NCBI GenBank assembly: GCA_024642705.1
Contig: JAHEAQ010000046.1
Location: 1 to 39,631, forward strand
From: Bacteroidota bacterium
GTDB lineage: Bacteria; Bacteroidota; Bacteroidia; Chitinophagales; Saprospiraceae
Length of the DNA: 39,631 nt
Direction: 5' to 3'
Below, in pieces: positions 18,664-26,143 of the stretch (position 1 is the first letter of the stretch; each line of letters opens with the position of its first letter). Under the pieces are notes generated by a model. That model worked only from the letters and a program-made list of their open reading frames with translations, did not search any database and had not been told where the DNA came from. The position numbers and the translations under genes were made by a program.

Positions 18664-19020
18664 CTATGTAAAACTAAAAGCCCACCAAATCAGTAAAATT
18701 TGAATAGGAAGGCGAATGAGAGTAATCCAAATTTGTTTTTTCTTTTTTAATGCTTTTTGAAAATGAAAAATATTGGCTGGAAAAACTGCAATTAAAAGAC
18801 ATATAATTCCCCAGGCAGCATAGATTCTTAATAAAGGAATTAAAACGCAAACACCAAGAATAATTTCAATCATACCAACTAAAAGATTAACAGTTTCTTG
18901 ACTCGGAACCCAAAGCGGTGTTATTTTCAAAAAGAATTTTGGATTGCGAAAATGGCTAATCCCTGCCATTATATATAATAAACTCATTAGAATTAATGAA
19001 ATAAGGTTCACATTTGCCAT
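18664..19020 (-). CDS. DoxX-like small membrane protein
   Basis: A 118-residue integral membrane protein with four hydrophobic helices. The N-terminal helix with MAGISHFRNPKFFLKI, the second helix LVGMIEIILGVCVLIP and the third AAWGIICLLIAVFPANIF match DoxX-family proteins (DoxX/DoxD, MauE-like four-helix bundles). Members accompany redox or thiol metabolism, but no biochemical role can be assigned. Its ATG (19018-19020) is 46 bases from the divergent start of the molybdenum hydroxylase small subunit, so the two share a promoter region. Confidence 0.75.
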   Translation of the reverse strand: MANVNLISLILMSLLYIMAGISHFRNPKFFLKITPLWVPSQETVNLLVGMIEIILGVCVLIPLLRIYAAWGIICLLIAVFPANIFHFQKALKKKKQIWITLIRLPIQILLIWWAFSFT

Positions 19021-19066
19021 ATTATTTTATTTATATTTACAAAATAAGACAATCAAAATAAAACCT

Positions 19067-19558
19067 ATGATTAGCATCAAAATAAATGGTCAAATTAAAG
19101 AGCTCGATGTAGACCCTTCCACTCCATTACTTTGGGTAGTTCGTGAAAATATAGAATTAACTGGATCAAAATTTGGTTGTGGATTAGGGTTATGCGGAGC
19201 TTGCACCATGCATATGGATGGTGTTCCAATAAGATCGTGCATCACTCCAATCGCTGCTGTAGGTGATAAAGAAATTACCACTATTGAAGGCATTGGAAAC
19301 TTAAATGATGGTCTGCATCCCGTTCAACAAGCATGGATTGATGAACAAGTTCCACAATGTGGATATTGCCAATCAGGGCAAATTATGACAGCTATTGCTC
19401 TTTTAAAATCCAATGCATCTCCTTCAGATGAAGAAATTGACAAAGCTATGAACGGAAATATTTGTCGTTGTGGAACTTACGGTCGAATAAAAAAAGGAAT
19501 TAAAAAAGCTTCCGAATTAGCCATCATTAATAATCTTAAAATTTCTGAAAATGGGTAA
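19067..19558 (+). CDS. [2Fe-2S] subunit of molybdenum hydroxylase (IorA-like)
   Basis: A 163-residue subunit carrying two [2Fe-2S] clusters and passing electrons from the molybdenum site. The plant-ferredoxin-like domain has Cys38, Cys43, Cys46 and Cys58 (GCGLGLCGAC to RSC); the helical domain has Cys98, Cys101, Cys133 and Cys135 (QCGYCQSG to NICRCG). Length and spacing match isoquinoline 1-oxidoreductase and aldehyde oxidase small subunits. An upstream reading frame extends to 18944 into the divergent DoxX gene, but ATG at 19067 begins directly with the family N-terminus and is chosen. It overlaps the large-subunit gene by eight bases, implying translational coupling. No FAD-subunit gene follows, so electrons probably leave to a cytochrome or similar acceptor, as in the IorAB type. 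Confidence 0.9.
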   Translation: MISIKINGQIKELDVDPSTPLLWVVRENIELTGSKFGCGLGLCGACTMHMDGVPIRSCITPIAAVGDKEITTIEGIGNLNDGLHPVQQAWIDEQVPQCGYCQSGQIMTAIALLKSNASPSDEEIDKAMNGNICRCGTYGRIKKGIKKASELAIINNLKISENG

Positions 19559-21770
19559 ATGGAAAAGAAGAGCATTCATTAGTGCTGGAATATTAGCAGG
19601 AGGTGCTGTTATAGTAGGAGTTGCAATCCGACCTGGAAATAGAGCTTCCAAAGTGAAAAATATTATAGGAAACGATGAAGATGCAGTATTCAATGTGTGG
19701 TTAAAAATATCTCCTGACAATACTGTTACAGCAATTATTCCACATGCTGAAATGGGCCAAGGAGTTCATACTTCTCTTGCCATGATGCTAGCTGAAGAAT
19801 TAGATGCTGATTGGTCCTTGGTTAAATTTGAAGAAGCACCTGCACATAAGCAATATGCAAATTACACACTGATAGATGGATTTATTATTGGCGAAAAGAA
19901 AATTCCTTCCTTACTACAAGGAACATTGGATGGTGCTTTTCTTGCATTAACCAAAAAAATGGATTTCCAAATTACAGGAGGTAGTGCTTCTGTCAGATTT
20001 ACTGGTGTTAAAGGGATGCAATTAGCTGGCGCTGCAACAAAGTCAATGCTCAAAGAAGCTGCAGCAAAAGAATGGAATGTGAATGTGGATGAAATTAAAA
20101 CAGAAAAGAGTATTTTATCACACCCGGGAACTAATAGGTCAGCCAAATATGCCGAATTTGCTCATGCAGCTGCAAAGTTAAGCATGCCTGGCAAACCAAA
20201 ACTAAAGGCTATAACAGAATATACTTTAATGGGCACTTCGCCAAGTAGATTTGATCTTCCAGTAAAAGTGGATGGAAGCGCTAAATATGGCATTGACGCA
20301 GCACCTCCGGGGTTAAAATATGCCACAGTAAAGGCTTCTCCTGTTTTTGGTGCTAAATTAAAAACTGCTGATACATCTGTTGCAGAAGGAATGCAAGGAG
20401 TCCAAAAGATTGTAGTACTTGAAAATGCAGTAGCGGTGATTGCTGATGGTTATTGGCAAGCAAAGCAAGCCTTAGCTAAAATTAATATTGAATTCGAATC
20501 AACAGAAAATGATCAAATAAATCAAAAATCAATTTTTGATACGTACGGTTCAATATTAGATGAAGTTGCCGAAGGAAAAAATAGAAAAAAAGATTATAAA
20601 TCTGGAGACATAGAAACTGCCTATTCCAATGCTAATAAGTTAATTGAGGCTGAATATAAAGTACCTTATTTGGCACATGCAACCATGGAACCTATGAATT
20701 GTACCATTTGGTTTCGGGAAGGGAAATGCGATGTGTGGACAGGATCCCAAAATCCATTAGGATTCCGTGGAGCTGTGGCAGAAACGCTCAAAATCAATGA
20801 TGATCAAGTTTTTATTCACAACCAATTTCTTGGTGGCGGATTTGGAAGAAGGGCTGAAAATGATGTTTCAATTCAAGCTGCTATGATTGCAAAGGATGTT
20901 AATTATCCTGTGAAACTAATTTGGTCAAGGGAAGAAGACATTCGACAAGACGTTTATCGGGAAGCAACAATCAGCAGATTCAAAGCCGCACTTGATATTA
21001 ACGGAATGCCAACAGCATATTCCAACCAATATTTAATAAAACATCATCCTGCAGAAGCCTCTCAGATTCCTTATGAAATTAATAATAAATCAGTGTATTA
21101 TGCAGATGGCAAAACCCATATTCCCTGGGGAAATTGGCGAAGTGTAGATCATACAGTGCATGGCTTTACTACGGAATCCTTTATTGATGAATTGGCACAT
21201 GCAAGTGGCAAAGATGGGTATGAATTCAGGCAAAGTTTGTTACAAAATAATCCAGCATATCTAAAAGTTTTAGACCTCGCGGCTGAAAAAGCAAATTGGA
21301 ATTCAGAACTGCCTAAAAATTGGGGACGAGGAATTGCTCTTCAGAAATCTTTTGGAACAATTGTGGCAGAAGTTGCTGAAGTTGAAATTATTGACAACGA
21401 AATTAAAGTTCATAGGGTAGTTTGTGCTGCAGATCCTGGTTTTGCAGTCCACCCAGATGGATTTATTGCACAAATAGAAAGTGGCGTAATCTATGGTCTC
21501 ACAGCTGCGCTTTATGGTGAAATAAATATTGAAAATGGTGCAGTTGTTCAAAGCAATTTCCATGATTATCAGATTTTGAGGATGTCTGAAACCCCAAAAA
21601 TTGAAACTTATATTATTAATAGTGGAACTGCAATTGGTGGAGGCGGGGAACCAGGGACTCCACCAATTGCTCCCGCAGTAGCTAATGCTATTTTTAATGC
21701 TATTGGGGTGAGAGTTAGGGAACTTCCATTGAAGAAAGCTGATTTAAAACAAAAAGAAGTAATAGGTTAA
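19551..21770 (+). CDS. Molybdopterin-binding subunit of xanthine dehydrogenase-family hydroxylase (IorB-like)
   Basis: A 739-residue catalytic subunit. The N-terminus has a Tat-like leader (KRRAFISAG then a hydrophobic core), indicating export of the folded complex. Molybdopterin-contacting motifs include AEMGQGVHTSLAMMLAEELD, FLGGGFGRR and, near the C-terminus, GGGGEPGTPPIAPAVANAIF, where Glu700 is the expected catalytic base. Size and order fit the IorB/aldehyde oxidase type rather than the cytosolic XdhB. It would hydroxylate an N-heterocycle or oxidise an aldehyde; the substrate is not predictable. It overlaps the small-subunit gene by eight bases. The GC-rich hairpin at 21788-21815 lies 17 bases downstream. 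Confidence 0.9.
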   Translation: MGKWKRRAFISAGILAGGAVIVGVAIRPGNRASKVKNIIGNDEDAVFNVWLKISPDNTVTAIIPHAEMGQGVHTSLAMMLAEELDADWSLVKFEEAPAHKQYANYTLIDGFIIGEKKIPSLLQGTLDGAFLALTKKMDFQITGGSASVRFTGVKGMQLAGAATKSMLKEAAAKEWNVNVDEIKTEKSILSHPGTNRSAKYAEFAHAAAKLSMPGKPKLKAITEYTLMGTSPSRFDLPVKVDGSAKYGIDAAPPGLKYATVKASPVFGAKLKTADTSVAEGMQGVQKIVVLENAVAVIADGYWQAKQALAKINIEFESTENDQINQKSIFDTYGSILDEVAEGKNRKKDYKSGDIETAYSNANKLIEAEYKVPYLAHATMEPMNCTIWFREGKCDVWTGSQNPLGFRGAVAETLKINDDQVFIHNQFLGGGFGRRAENDVSIQAAMIAKDVNYPVKLIWSREEDIRQDVYREATISRFKAALDINGMPTAYSNQYLIKHHPAEASQIPYEINNKSVYYADGKTHIPWGNWRSVDHTVHGFTTESFIDELAHASGKDGYEFRQSLLQNNPAYLKVLDLAAEKANWNSELPKNWGRGIALQKSFGTIVAEVAEVEIIDNEIKVHRVVCAADPGFAVHPDGFIAQIESGVIYGLTAALYGEINIENGAVVQSNFHDYQILRMSETPKIETYIINSGTAIGGGGEPGTPPIAPAVANAIFNAIGVRVRELPLKKADLKQKEVIG

Positions 21771-21779
21771 TTTTTACAT

Positions 21780-21815
21780 AAAAAAATCGGCCGCAGGATT
21801 ATTTTCCCGCGGCCG
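21780..21815 (-). terminator. GC-rich hairpin terminator (minus-strand orientation, perhaps bidirectional)
   Basis: Arms CGGCCGC (21788-21794) and GCGGCCG (21809-21815) pair perfectly around a 14-base loop that can add two G-C pairs. On the minus strand the hairpin is followed by GA and seven T (21780-21786), the signature of an intrinsic terminator for the GerW gene. On the plus strand only a weak T stretch follows, so it may act poorly for the hydroxylase genes. The stem is far richer in GC than its surroundings. Confidence 0.75.
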
Positions 21816-22008
21816 CAATGTTTTCACTAAAAATTATTTAACCAAATGTATTCAATTGACTAAATACAATACTTGAAAAAATCAATAAAATCATAACTTC
21901 TCAACTTGGAAAATGAAAATGTTCAATTCTATCATACTTTGAGTAAAAGCAATTATTTCCTTCTTCGTTTATTTATTTTATCAATTTATTTCTAACATTT
22001 TTAAGTTG

Positions 22009-22380
22009 TCAATTAAGAACCGGTTCTTTTGGGTTACGAGCTTTCAAAAAAGTCTCTATTAATTGAGGCACTTTTTCAAAAGCAGCAGTAAGTCCAGTAT
22101 TAGTTTTCGTACTCACAAAAGTAATTTCATCGCCTTTTGAAGTTAAAAATCCAATTGGCTCAATGCCCATGCCTGCTCCAATGCCTGAAGCTTCACCATG
22201 GGTAGTAACTTTTGCTTCGGTTTCAGCACCGCCAGTACCAAAACCCATTCCTAGTCTAACCACTGGAATACAGTGGAATTCGCCTAATTTGAAAGGTTTG
22301 CCGACCACTGTTTCAGATTTCGCTTCATCTTGCATGAAATGCGTAACCTGATCTAATAATTTATTAAATTGCATTTCCAT
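22009..22380 (-). CDS. GerW/YtfJ-family protein
   Basis: A 123-residue protein. The central glycine-rich motif FGTGGAETEAKV...GEASGIGAGMGIEPIGFLTS is the signature of the GerW (YtfJ) family, first found as a Bacillus spore germination protein; the N-terminal helix and the KPFKLGEFHCIPVVRLGMGF strand fit too. The biochemical role is unknown, and this genome shows no sign of sporulation. It follows the DUF2953-like gene on the same strand (30 bases), the same pairing as ytfJ and ytfI in Bacillus. A strong terminator lies at 21780-21815 downstream. Confidence 0.85.
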   Translation of the reverse strand: MEMQFNKLLDQVTHFMQDEAKSETVVGKPFKLGEFHCIPVVRLGMGFGTGGAETEAKVTTHGEASGIGAGMGIEPIGFLTSKGDEITFVSTKTNTGLTAAFEKVPQLIETFLKARNPKEPVLN

Positions 22381-22410
22381 AATTAGTATTTTATTGATGA
22401 ATTAATATTT

Positions 22411-22923
22411 TCAATTGAGATACATTGCCGAAAGCATTCTCCCTATTGAATTTTGGAATTCGATTTTCACATCGGTTTTTCCAGTATAATTTATAATTAA
22501 GTTTCTTTTTTTATTGCTTAGCAAATAACAGAATGGAAACAAATAACTATTCAAAATAACATTTCCAGTATCTATATTTACCTGCCAAACCTTAATTTTG
22601 AAAGACTTTAATATTTTTAGAAATCTAATTCTAGATAAATTAAACTTTCTTTTCTTTCTTTTTGAATTTCGTGGATTTTTGGTAGCTCTTTTTTTTGCTA
22701 GTTGCCCACTTTTTTCAAGCAGCATGATGTTCTTTCTCCAAAACAAAACACTTATTTGTAATTTGAAATCATTCAAAATTGGAATTACTTTTAAATTTCC
22801 AATTCCCCACCATTCAATACCATAATTGTTATTCGTTGAATCTATTATCAATTTTATTGGTGTGACAACCAACCAAACAGCTATGAAAGTGATTATTATA
22901 AGGAGCACAATTAGGAAAATCAT
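22411..22923 (-). CDS. Membrane-anchored DUF2953-like (YtfI-like) protein
   Basis: A 170-residue protein with one N-terminal membrane segment (residues 1-20) and then a beta-rich body containing a basic linker, KKRATKNPRNSKRKKRKF, at roughly 75-93. The segment VWQVNIDTGNVILNSYLFP followed by INYTGKTDVKIEFQNSIGRM resembles the core of DUF2953/YtfI, in which a GTGDA-like strand precedes a glycine-containing turn. The similarity is partial, so the call leans on the neighbour: in Bacillus ytfI adjoins ytfJ, and here the gene lies 30 bases upstream of a GerW gene. Function unknown; probably a membrane partner of the GerW protein. Confidence 0.55.
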   Translation of the reverse strand: MIFLIVLLIIITFIAVWLVVTPIKLIIDSTNNNYGIEWWGIGNLKVIPILNDFKLQISVLFWRKNIMLLEKSGQLAKKRATKNPRNSKRKKRKFNLSRIRFLKILKSFKIKVWQVNIDTGNVILNSYLFPFCYLLSNKKRNLIINYTGKTDVKIEFQNSIGRMLSAMYLN

Positions 22924-23101
22924 TTCATCTTATTTTCAGTCGTAATATAATACCGAAATCAAGCTAAAGCAATGACTTTAGTCAGTCCAAAAAATGAGAA
23001 CGATTCATTAGAAAAAAATTAAAAAAAGTGCGAACAAACCAAATGTGAATAAGTAGGGATAATTAAAAGTGTTGTTAACTTTTTGAATAGATTTATTTTC
23101 T

Positions 23102-24073
23102 TCAGAATTGAATTTTATTGACAAACCAAGCAACAAGTGCTTCCTCATCAATGATACTCCAGTCATAACTTTTTCTTTCTCCTTCTGGTAATTCCTCTTT
23201 GTACTTTGTAGCAATTATTTCTGCTGATTCACTACCAAGCAAGTATAACTGATCCACAAATCCAATCATGTCAAATGAATTGATGTGAAAATATTCCATC
23301 CTACTATTTTCTAATAACCAATCTAAATTTGGTTCCGTATATACTCTTAAAGGAATATTTTTAAAATAAGATGCATTACCTCCATTTCTAACTGATTTAG
23401 CAAAAGGTGAATGCTGAATGTACCTGGCTAAACTTTGATCAGGTGGACCTTCCAAGTTATTTTTCACATATGTTGAAATCCAATTTCCATCTTCTGGCAT
23501 CAGAAGTTCATTTATCAATACATTATTTTTGAGTGCAGATTGATAGAATCGAAACATATCCATGGGAGCATCACAGATTGCGATTGCTCTAGGAACAATG
23601 TGGTTATAAGTTGGATTTTGTTTCAAAAACACAGTTAGTTTAAGAGCTCTTAATCCTTCTAATGATAAACCGCAAAAAAGAAGATTATTTGAAGGAATTT
23701 GAAAATTATTACAAACCACAGAAATATAATTGGCAATTTCTTGCATTCTTGATTCCTTGAAAAAGAATTCTAAAGGATTATTTGTTGTTGCATAAAGGAC
23801 TGCAAGCTGGTTTTTCAGAGCATTTTGAATCAATACATCCTGATTGATGGTATCTCTTCTAGAATGAAAAAAAATAATCATTCCGACAGTTTTTCCAGAA
23901 GAAGGTTTCCATAAAGTATAACCAGCATCAATCTTCGGAACGGTGATATTTTCAGAAAGTCGCACTGTTCCATCTGCAGGAAAAACAACATTAATTACTT
24001 TTTGAGCATGAATCGAAATGCTAAAAGCAATCGTAAACCAAGCAGAAATAAATAAATGAAGTATCCTCATCAT
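23102..24073 (-). CDS. Secreted alpha/beta-hydrolase-like protein of unknown function
   Basis: A 323-residue exported protein with a clear signal peptide (about 1-23, ending IHAQ). Features suggest an alpha/beta-hydrolase fold: a strand GMIIFFHSRRD, a nucleophile-elbow-like LLFCGLSLEGLRALKL with Ser in G-L-S-L-E-G (about residue 137), then AIAICDAPMDM. The late segment with DWLLENSRMEYFHIN may supply the acid/His region, but I cannot place the triad with certainty. The substrate is unknown; an esterase or peptidase-like role is possible. It is transcribed leftward from its own start (ATG at 24071-24073) and lies downstream of the nagB operon terminator, so it is a separate unit. Confidence 0.55.
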   Translation of the reverse strand: MMRILHLFISAWFTIAFSISIHAQKVINVVFPADGTVRLSENITVPKIDAGYTLWKPSSGKTVGMIIFFHSRRDTINQDVLIQNALKNQLAVLYATTNNPLEFFFKESRMQEIANYISVVCNNFQIPSNNLLFCGLSLEGLRALKLTVFLKQNPTYNHIVPRAIAICDAPMDMFRFYQSALKNNVLINELLMPEDGNWISTYVKNNLEGPPDQSLARYIQHSPFAKSVRNGGNASYFKNIPLRVYTEPNLDWLLENSRMEYFHINSFDMIGFVDQLYLLGSESAEIIATKYKEELPEGERKSYDWSIIDEEALVAWFVNKIQF

Positions 24074-24160
24074 GATATAATAATACTAAAAATATGCCAG
24101 AAGTTCGATTTTAAATATCTAGCTAAGTTCTTTTATATTAAGCTTGGGCATTTTTAAATC

Positions 24161-24193
24161 AAAAAAGGCAAAACACCTATTCAATGTTTTGCC
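24161..24193 (-). terminator. Intrinsic terminator ending the LacI/GH130/cytochrome/nagB operon
   Basis: Perfect nine-base arms GGCAAAACA (24167-24175) and TGTTTTGCC (24185-24193) with a nine-base loop. On the minus strand the hairpin is followed by six T (24161-24166) and then further AT-rich sequence. It is 24 bases beyond the nagB stop, a textbook rho-independent terminator for the leftward operon. Confidence 0.85.
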
Positions 24194-24217
24194 CTTGATA
24201 TTCAAATAAACAAAATT

Positions 24218-26128
24218 TTAGTAATAATATCTTTTGAATGCTTCGATCGCTTCATACTCTGCAAGACCTAATTCGTCATAAGTGATTGCAGTATTCCTAT
24301 TTCTATCTTCTGATCTCTGCCAGAATTCTCTTGCATCATTTCCTGGGAACATCGCTCTATCTTTTTGAGATTGATGCTTGAAAATTGCCCTTCTCTTCTT
24401 CAACAATTCGTCTGGACTCAATGGAACTGCCATATCAATATCATGCACATCCCATTCTTGCCAAGCCCCTCTATACAACCATAAATACATGTCTGACAGA
24501 CATTCTTCATTTTTACATTCTTCGACTGCACCAAGTATGGCATTAAGACATGTTCTGTGTGTACCGTGCGGATCTGATAAATCTCCGGCAGCAAAAACTT
24601 GGTGCGGTCTGATTTTTCTGAACAGATCCTTAATAATATCTATATCATCTTGACTTAAATCCTTCTTCTTCACTGTGCCAGTTTCATAAAAGGGCATGTC
24701 TAAAAAATGCATGTTTTCATCTGGTAATCCTACGTATCTAGCTCCAGCTTTGGCTTCACCCCTTCTAATTAATCCCTTAATTTTTTTAACTTTTTCAGAA
24801 TCGGGAATACCTGGTTTTTTGTTTTTGATATCGTCTCTAACTCCATCAAATAATTCTTGAACCACATCTTGAGGCATATCAAAAAAATGATGGAAATCGT
24901 TTACAAAATCAGCAAATCTTACCACATCATCGTCAAAGACAGCAATATTACCTGAAGTTTGGTAAGCTACATGAACTTCATGTCCTTGTTCATGTAATCT
25001 GAGAAATGTTCCTCCCATAGAAATAACATCATCATCAGGATGCGGACTAAATAAAATAACTCTCTTCTGAGCTGGGTCCTTTCTTTCAGGTCTTCTGCTA
25101 TCATCAGCATTAGGTTTTCCTCCAGGCCATCCTGTAATGGTATTCTGCAAAGAGTTGAATATTTTAATATTGATATTATATGCTGAGTCATATACAGTAA
25201 CCAAATCAGCCATTCCATTTTCAGAATAATCTCTATTCGTCAATTTCAAAATTGGTTTTTTAACTTTTTGAGCCAACCAACAAACTGCCCTTTTGATTTC
25301 TTCTTCGTTGTTCCAATCTCTAAAACTAACCAACCATGGCGTTTTGATTCTTGTCAATTCAGCACTTGAGCCGCCATCTAAAATATATTCAGAATTAGGA
25401 TGGTTCTGCAAATAAGTTGCCGGAATCTGATCACTAATCGGGCCTTCCAAAGCTTTTTTAATGATTTTTGATTTCCCTTCTCCCCAAGCCATCAAAATAA
25501 TTCTTTTAGCTCTCATAATTGTGCCAACGCCCATTGTAATTGCTTTGTGAGGCACATTCTCTTCTCCAAAGAAATCGCTTGCTGCATCAGTTATTGTCAT
25601 ATGATCCAAAGTAATCAATCGGGTCTCAGAATTTTGTCCCGAACCTGGCTCATTGAATCCAATATGACCTGTTCGCCCAATTCCAAGAATCTGCAAATCA
25701 AGTCCACCAGCCTTTTCGATCTTTTTTTCATAATTCTGGCAAAATTCATATACTTTTTCTTTGGATACAGTCCCATCTGGGATGTTAATTTGATTTTCTG
25801 GAATATCAATATGATCAAATAGATATTCTCTCATAAAGCGCACATAACTTTGCAATTCGTTAGGTCGCATTGGAAAATATTCATCCAAATTGAAAGTAGT
25901 CACATTTTTGAAACTCAATCCTTCTTCTTGATGTAACCTTATTAATTCTTTATACACCCCCACAGGAGAAGATCCCGTAGCAAGTCCCAAAACACAATTT
26001 TTACCTTCTGTTTGTTTTCTTCTAATTAAATCACTTATCTCTTTTGCAATTTGGTTAGAAGCTTCTGTTGCATTGTCAAATATTCGAGTAGGAATTTTTT
26101 CAAATCTACTTATTTGAGTATTATTCAT
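24218..26128 (-). CDS. nagB: Glucosamine-6-phosphate deaminase with C-terminal PIG-L deacetylase-like domain
   Basis: A 636-residue bifunctional-looking protein, the usual fused form in Bacteroidota. Residues 1-290 are NagB: LATGSSP (about 49-55), NLDEY with Asp82, and GRTGHIGFNEPGS with His155 and Glu160, converting glucosamine-6-P to fructose-6-P and ammonia. Residues 355-636 are a LmbE/PIG-L-like domain with the metal motif SPHPDDD (His363, Asp365) and DPHGTHRTC later; PIG-L relatives remove N-acetyl groups from GlcNAc-containing substrates, so the fusion may deacetylate and deaminate. It is the last gene of a seven-gene leftward operon, 15 bases after the DUF2231/cytochrome gene and before a strong terminator, which places amino-sugar catabolism in the same unit as a mannosylglucose phosphorylase. 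Confidence 0.93.
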   Translation of the reverse strand: MNNTQISRFEKIPTRIFDNATEASNQIAKEISDLIRRKQTEGKNCVLGLATGSSPVGVYKELIRLHQEEGLSFKNVTTFNLDEYFPMRPNELQSYVRFMREYLFDHIDIPENQINIPDGTVSKEKVYEFCQNYEKKIEKAGGLDLQILGIGRTGHIGFNEPGSGQNSETRLITLDHMTITDAASDFFGEENVPHKAITMGVGTIMRAKRIILMAWGEGKSKIIKKALEGPISDQIPATYLQNHPNSEYILDGGSSAELTRIKTPWLVSFRDWNNEEEIKRAVCWLAQKVKKPILKLTNRDYSENGMADLVTVYDSAYNINIKIFNSLQNTITGWPGGKPNADDSRRPERKDPAQKRVILFSPHPDDDVISMGGTFLRLHEQGHEVHVAYQTSGNIAVFDDDVVRFADFVNDFHHFFDMPQDVVQELFDGVRDDIKNKKPGIPDSEKVKKIKGLIRRGEAKAGARYVGLPDENMHFLDMPFYETGTVKKKDLSQDDIDIIKDLFRKIRPHQVFAAGDLSDPHGTHRTCLNAILGAVEECKNEECLSDMYLWLYRGAWQEWDVHDIDMAVPLSPDELLKKRRAIFKHQSQKDRAMFPGNDAREFWQRSEDRNRNTAITYDELGLAEYEAIEAFKRYYY

Positions 26129-26143
26129 AAATCACTTTTTTTA

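Noticed and set aside
18944-19066. Upstream extension of the IorA reading frame
   Set aside because: It overlaps the divergent DoxX gene and adds residues absent from the family; ATG at 19067 fits.
20537-20550. GATACGTACGGTTC, a TACGTA palindrome in the IorB gene
   Set aside because: It lies inside a coding region and lacks the flanking GTG/CAC of the operator motif.
23027-23036. GTGCGAACAA, resembling half of the operator at 35121
   Set aside because: Only one half-site matches; the sequence is not palindromic and no promoter is near.
23008-23214. 68-codon minus-strand frame
   Set aside because: It overlaps the 323-residue hydrolase-like gene in another frame, has no family features and no ribosome-binding site.
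24967-25822. Short frames inside nagB on both strands
   Set aside because: They overlap the well-supported NagB-PIG-L protein in other frames.
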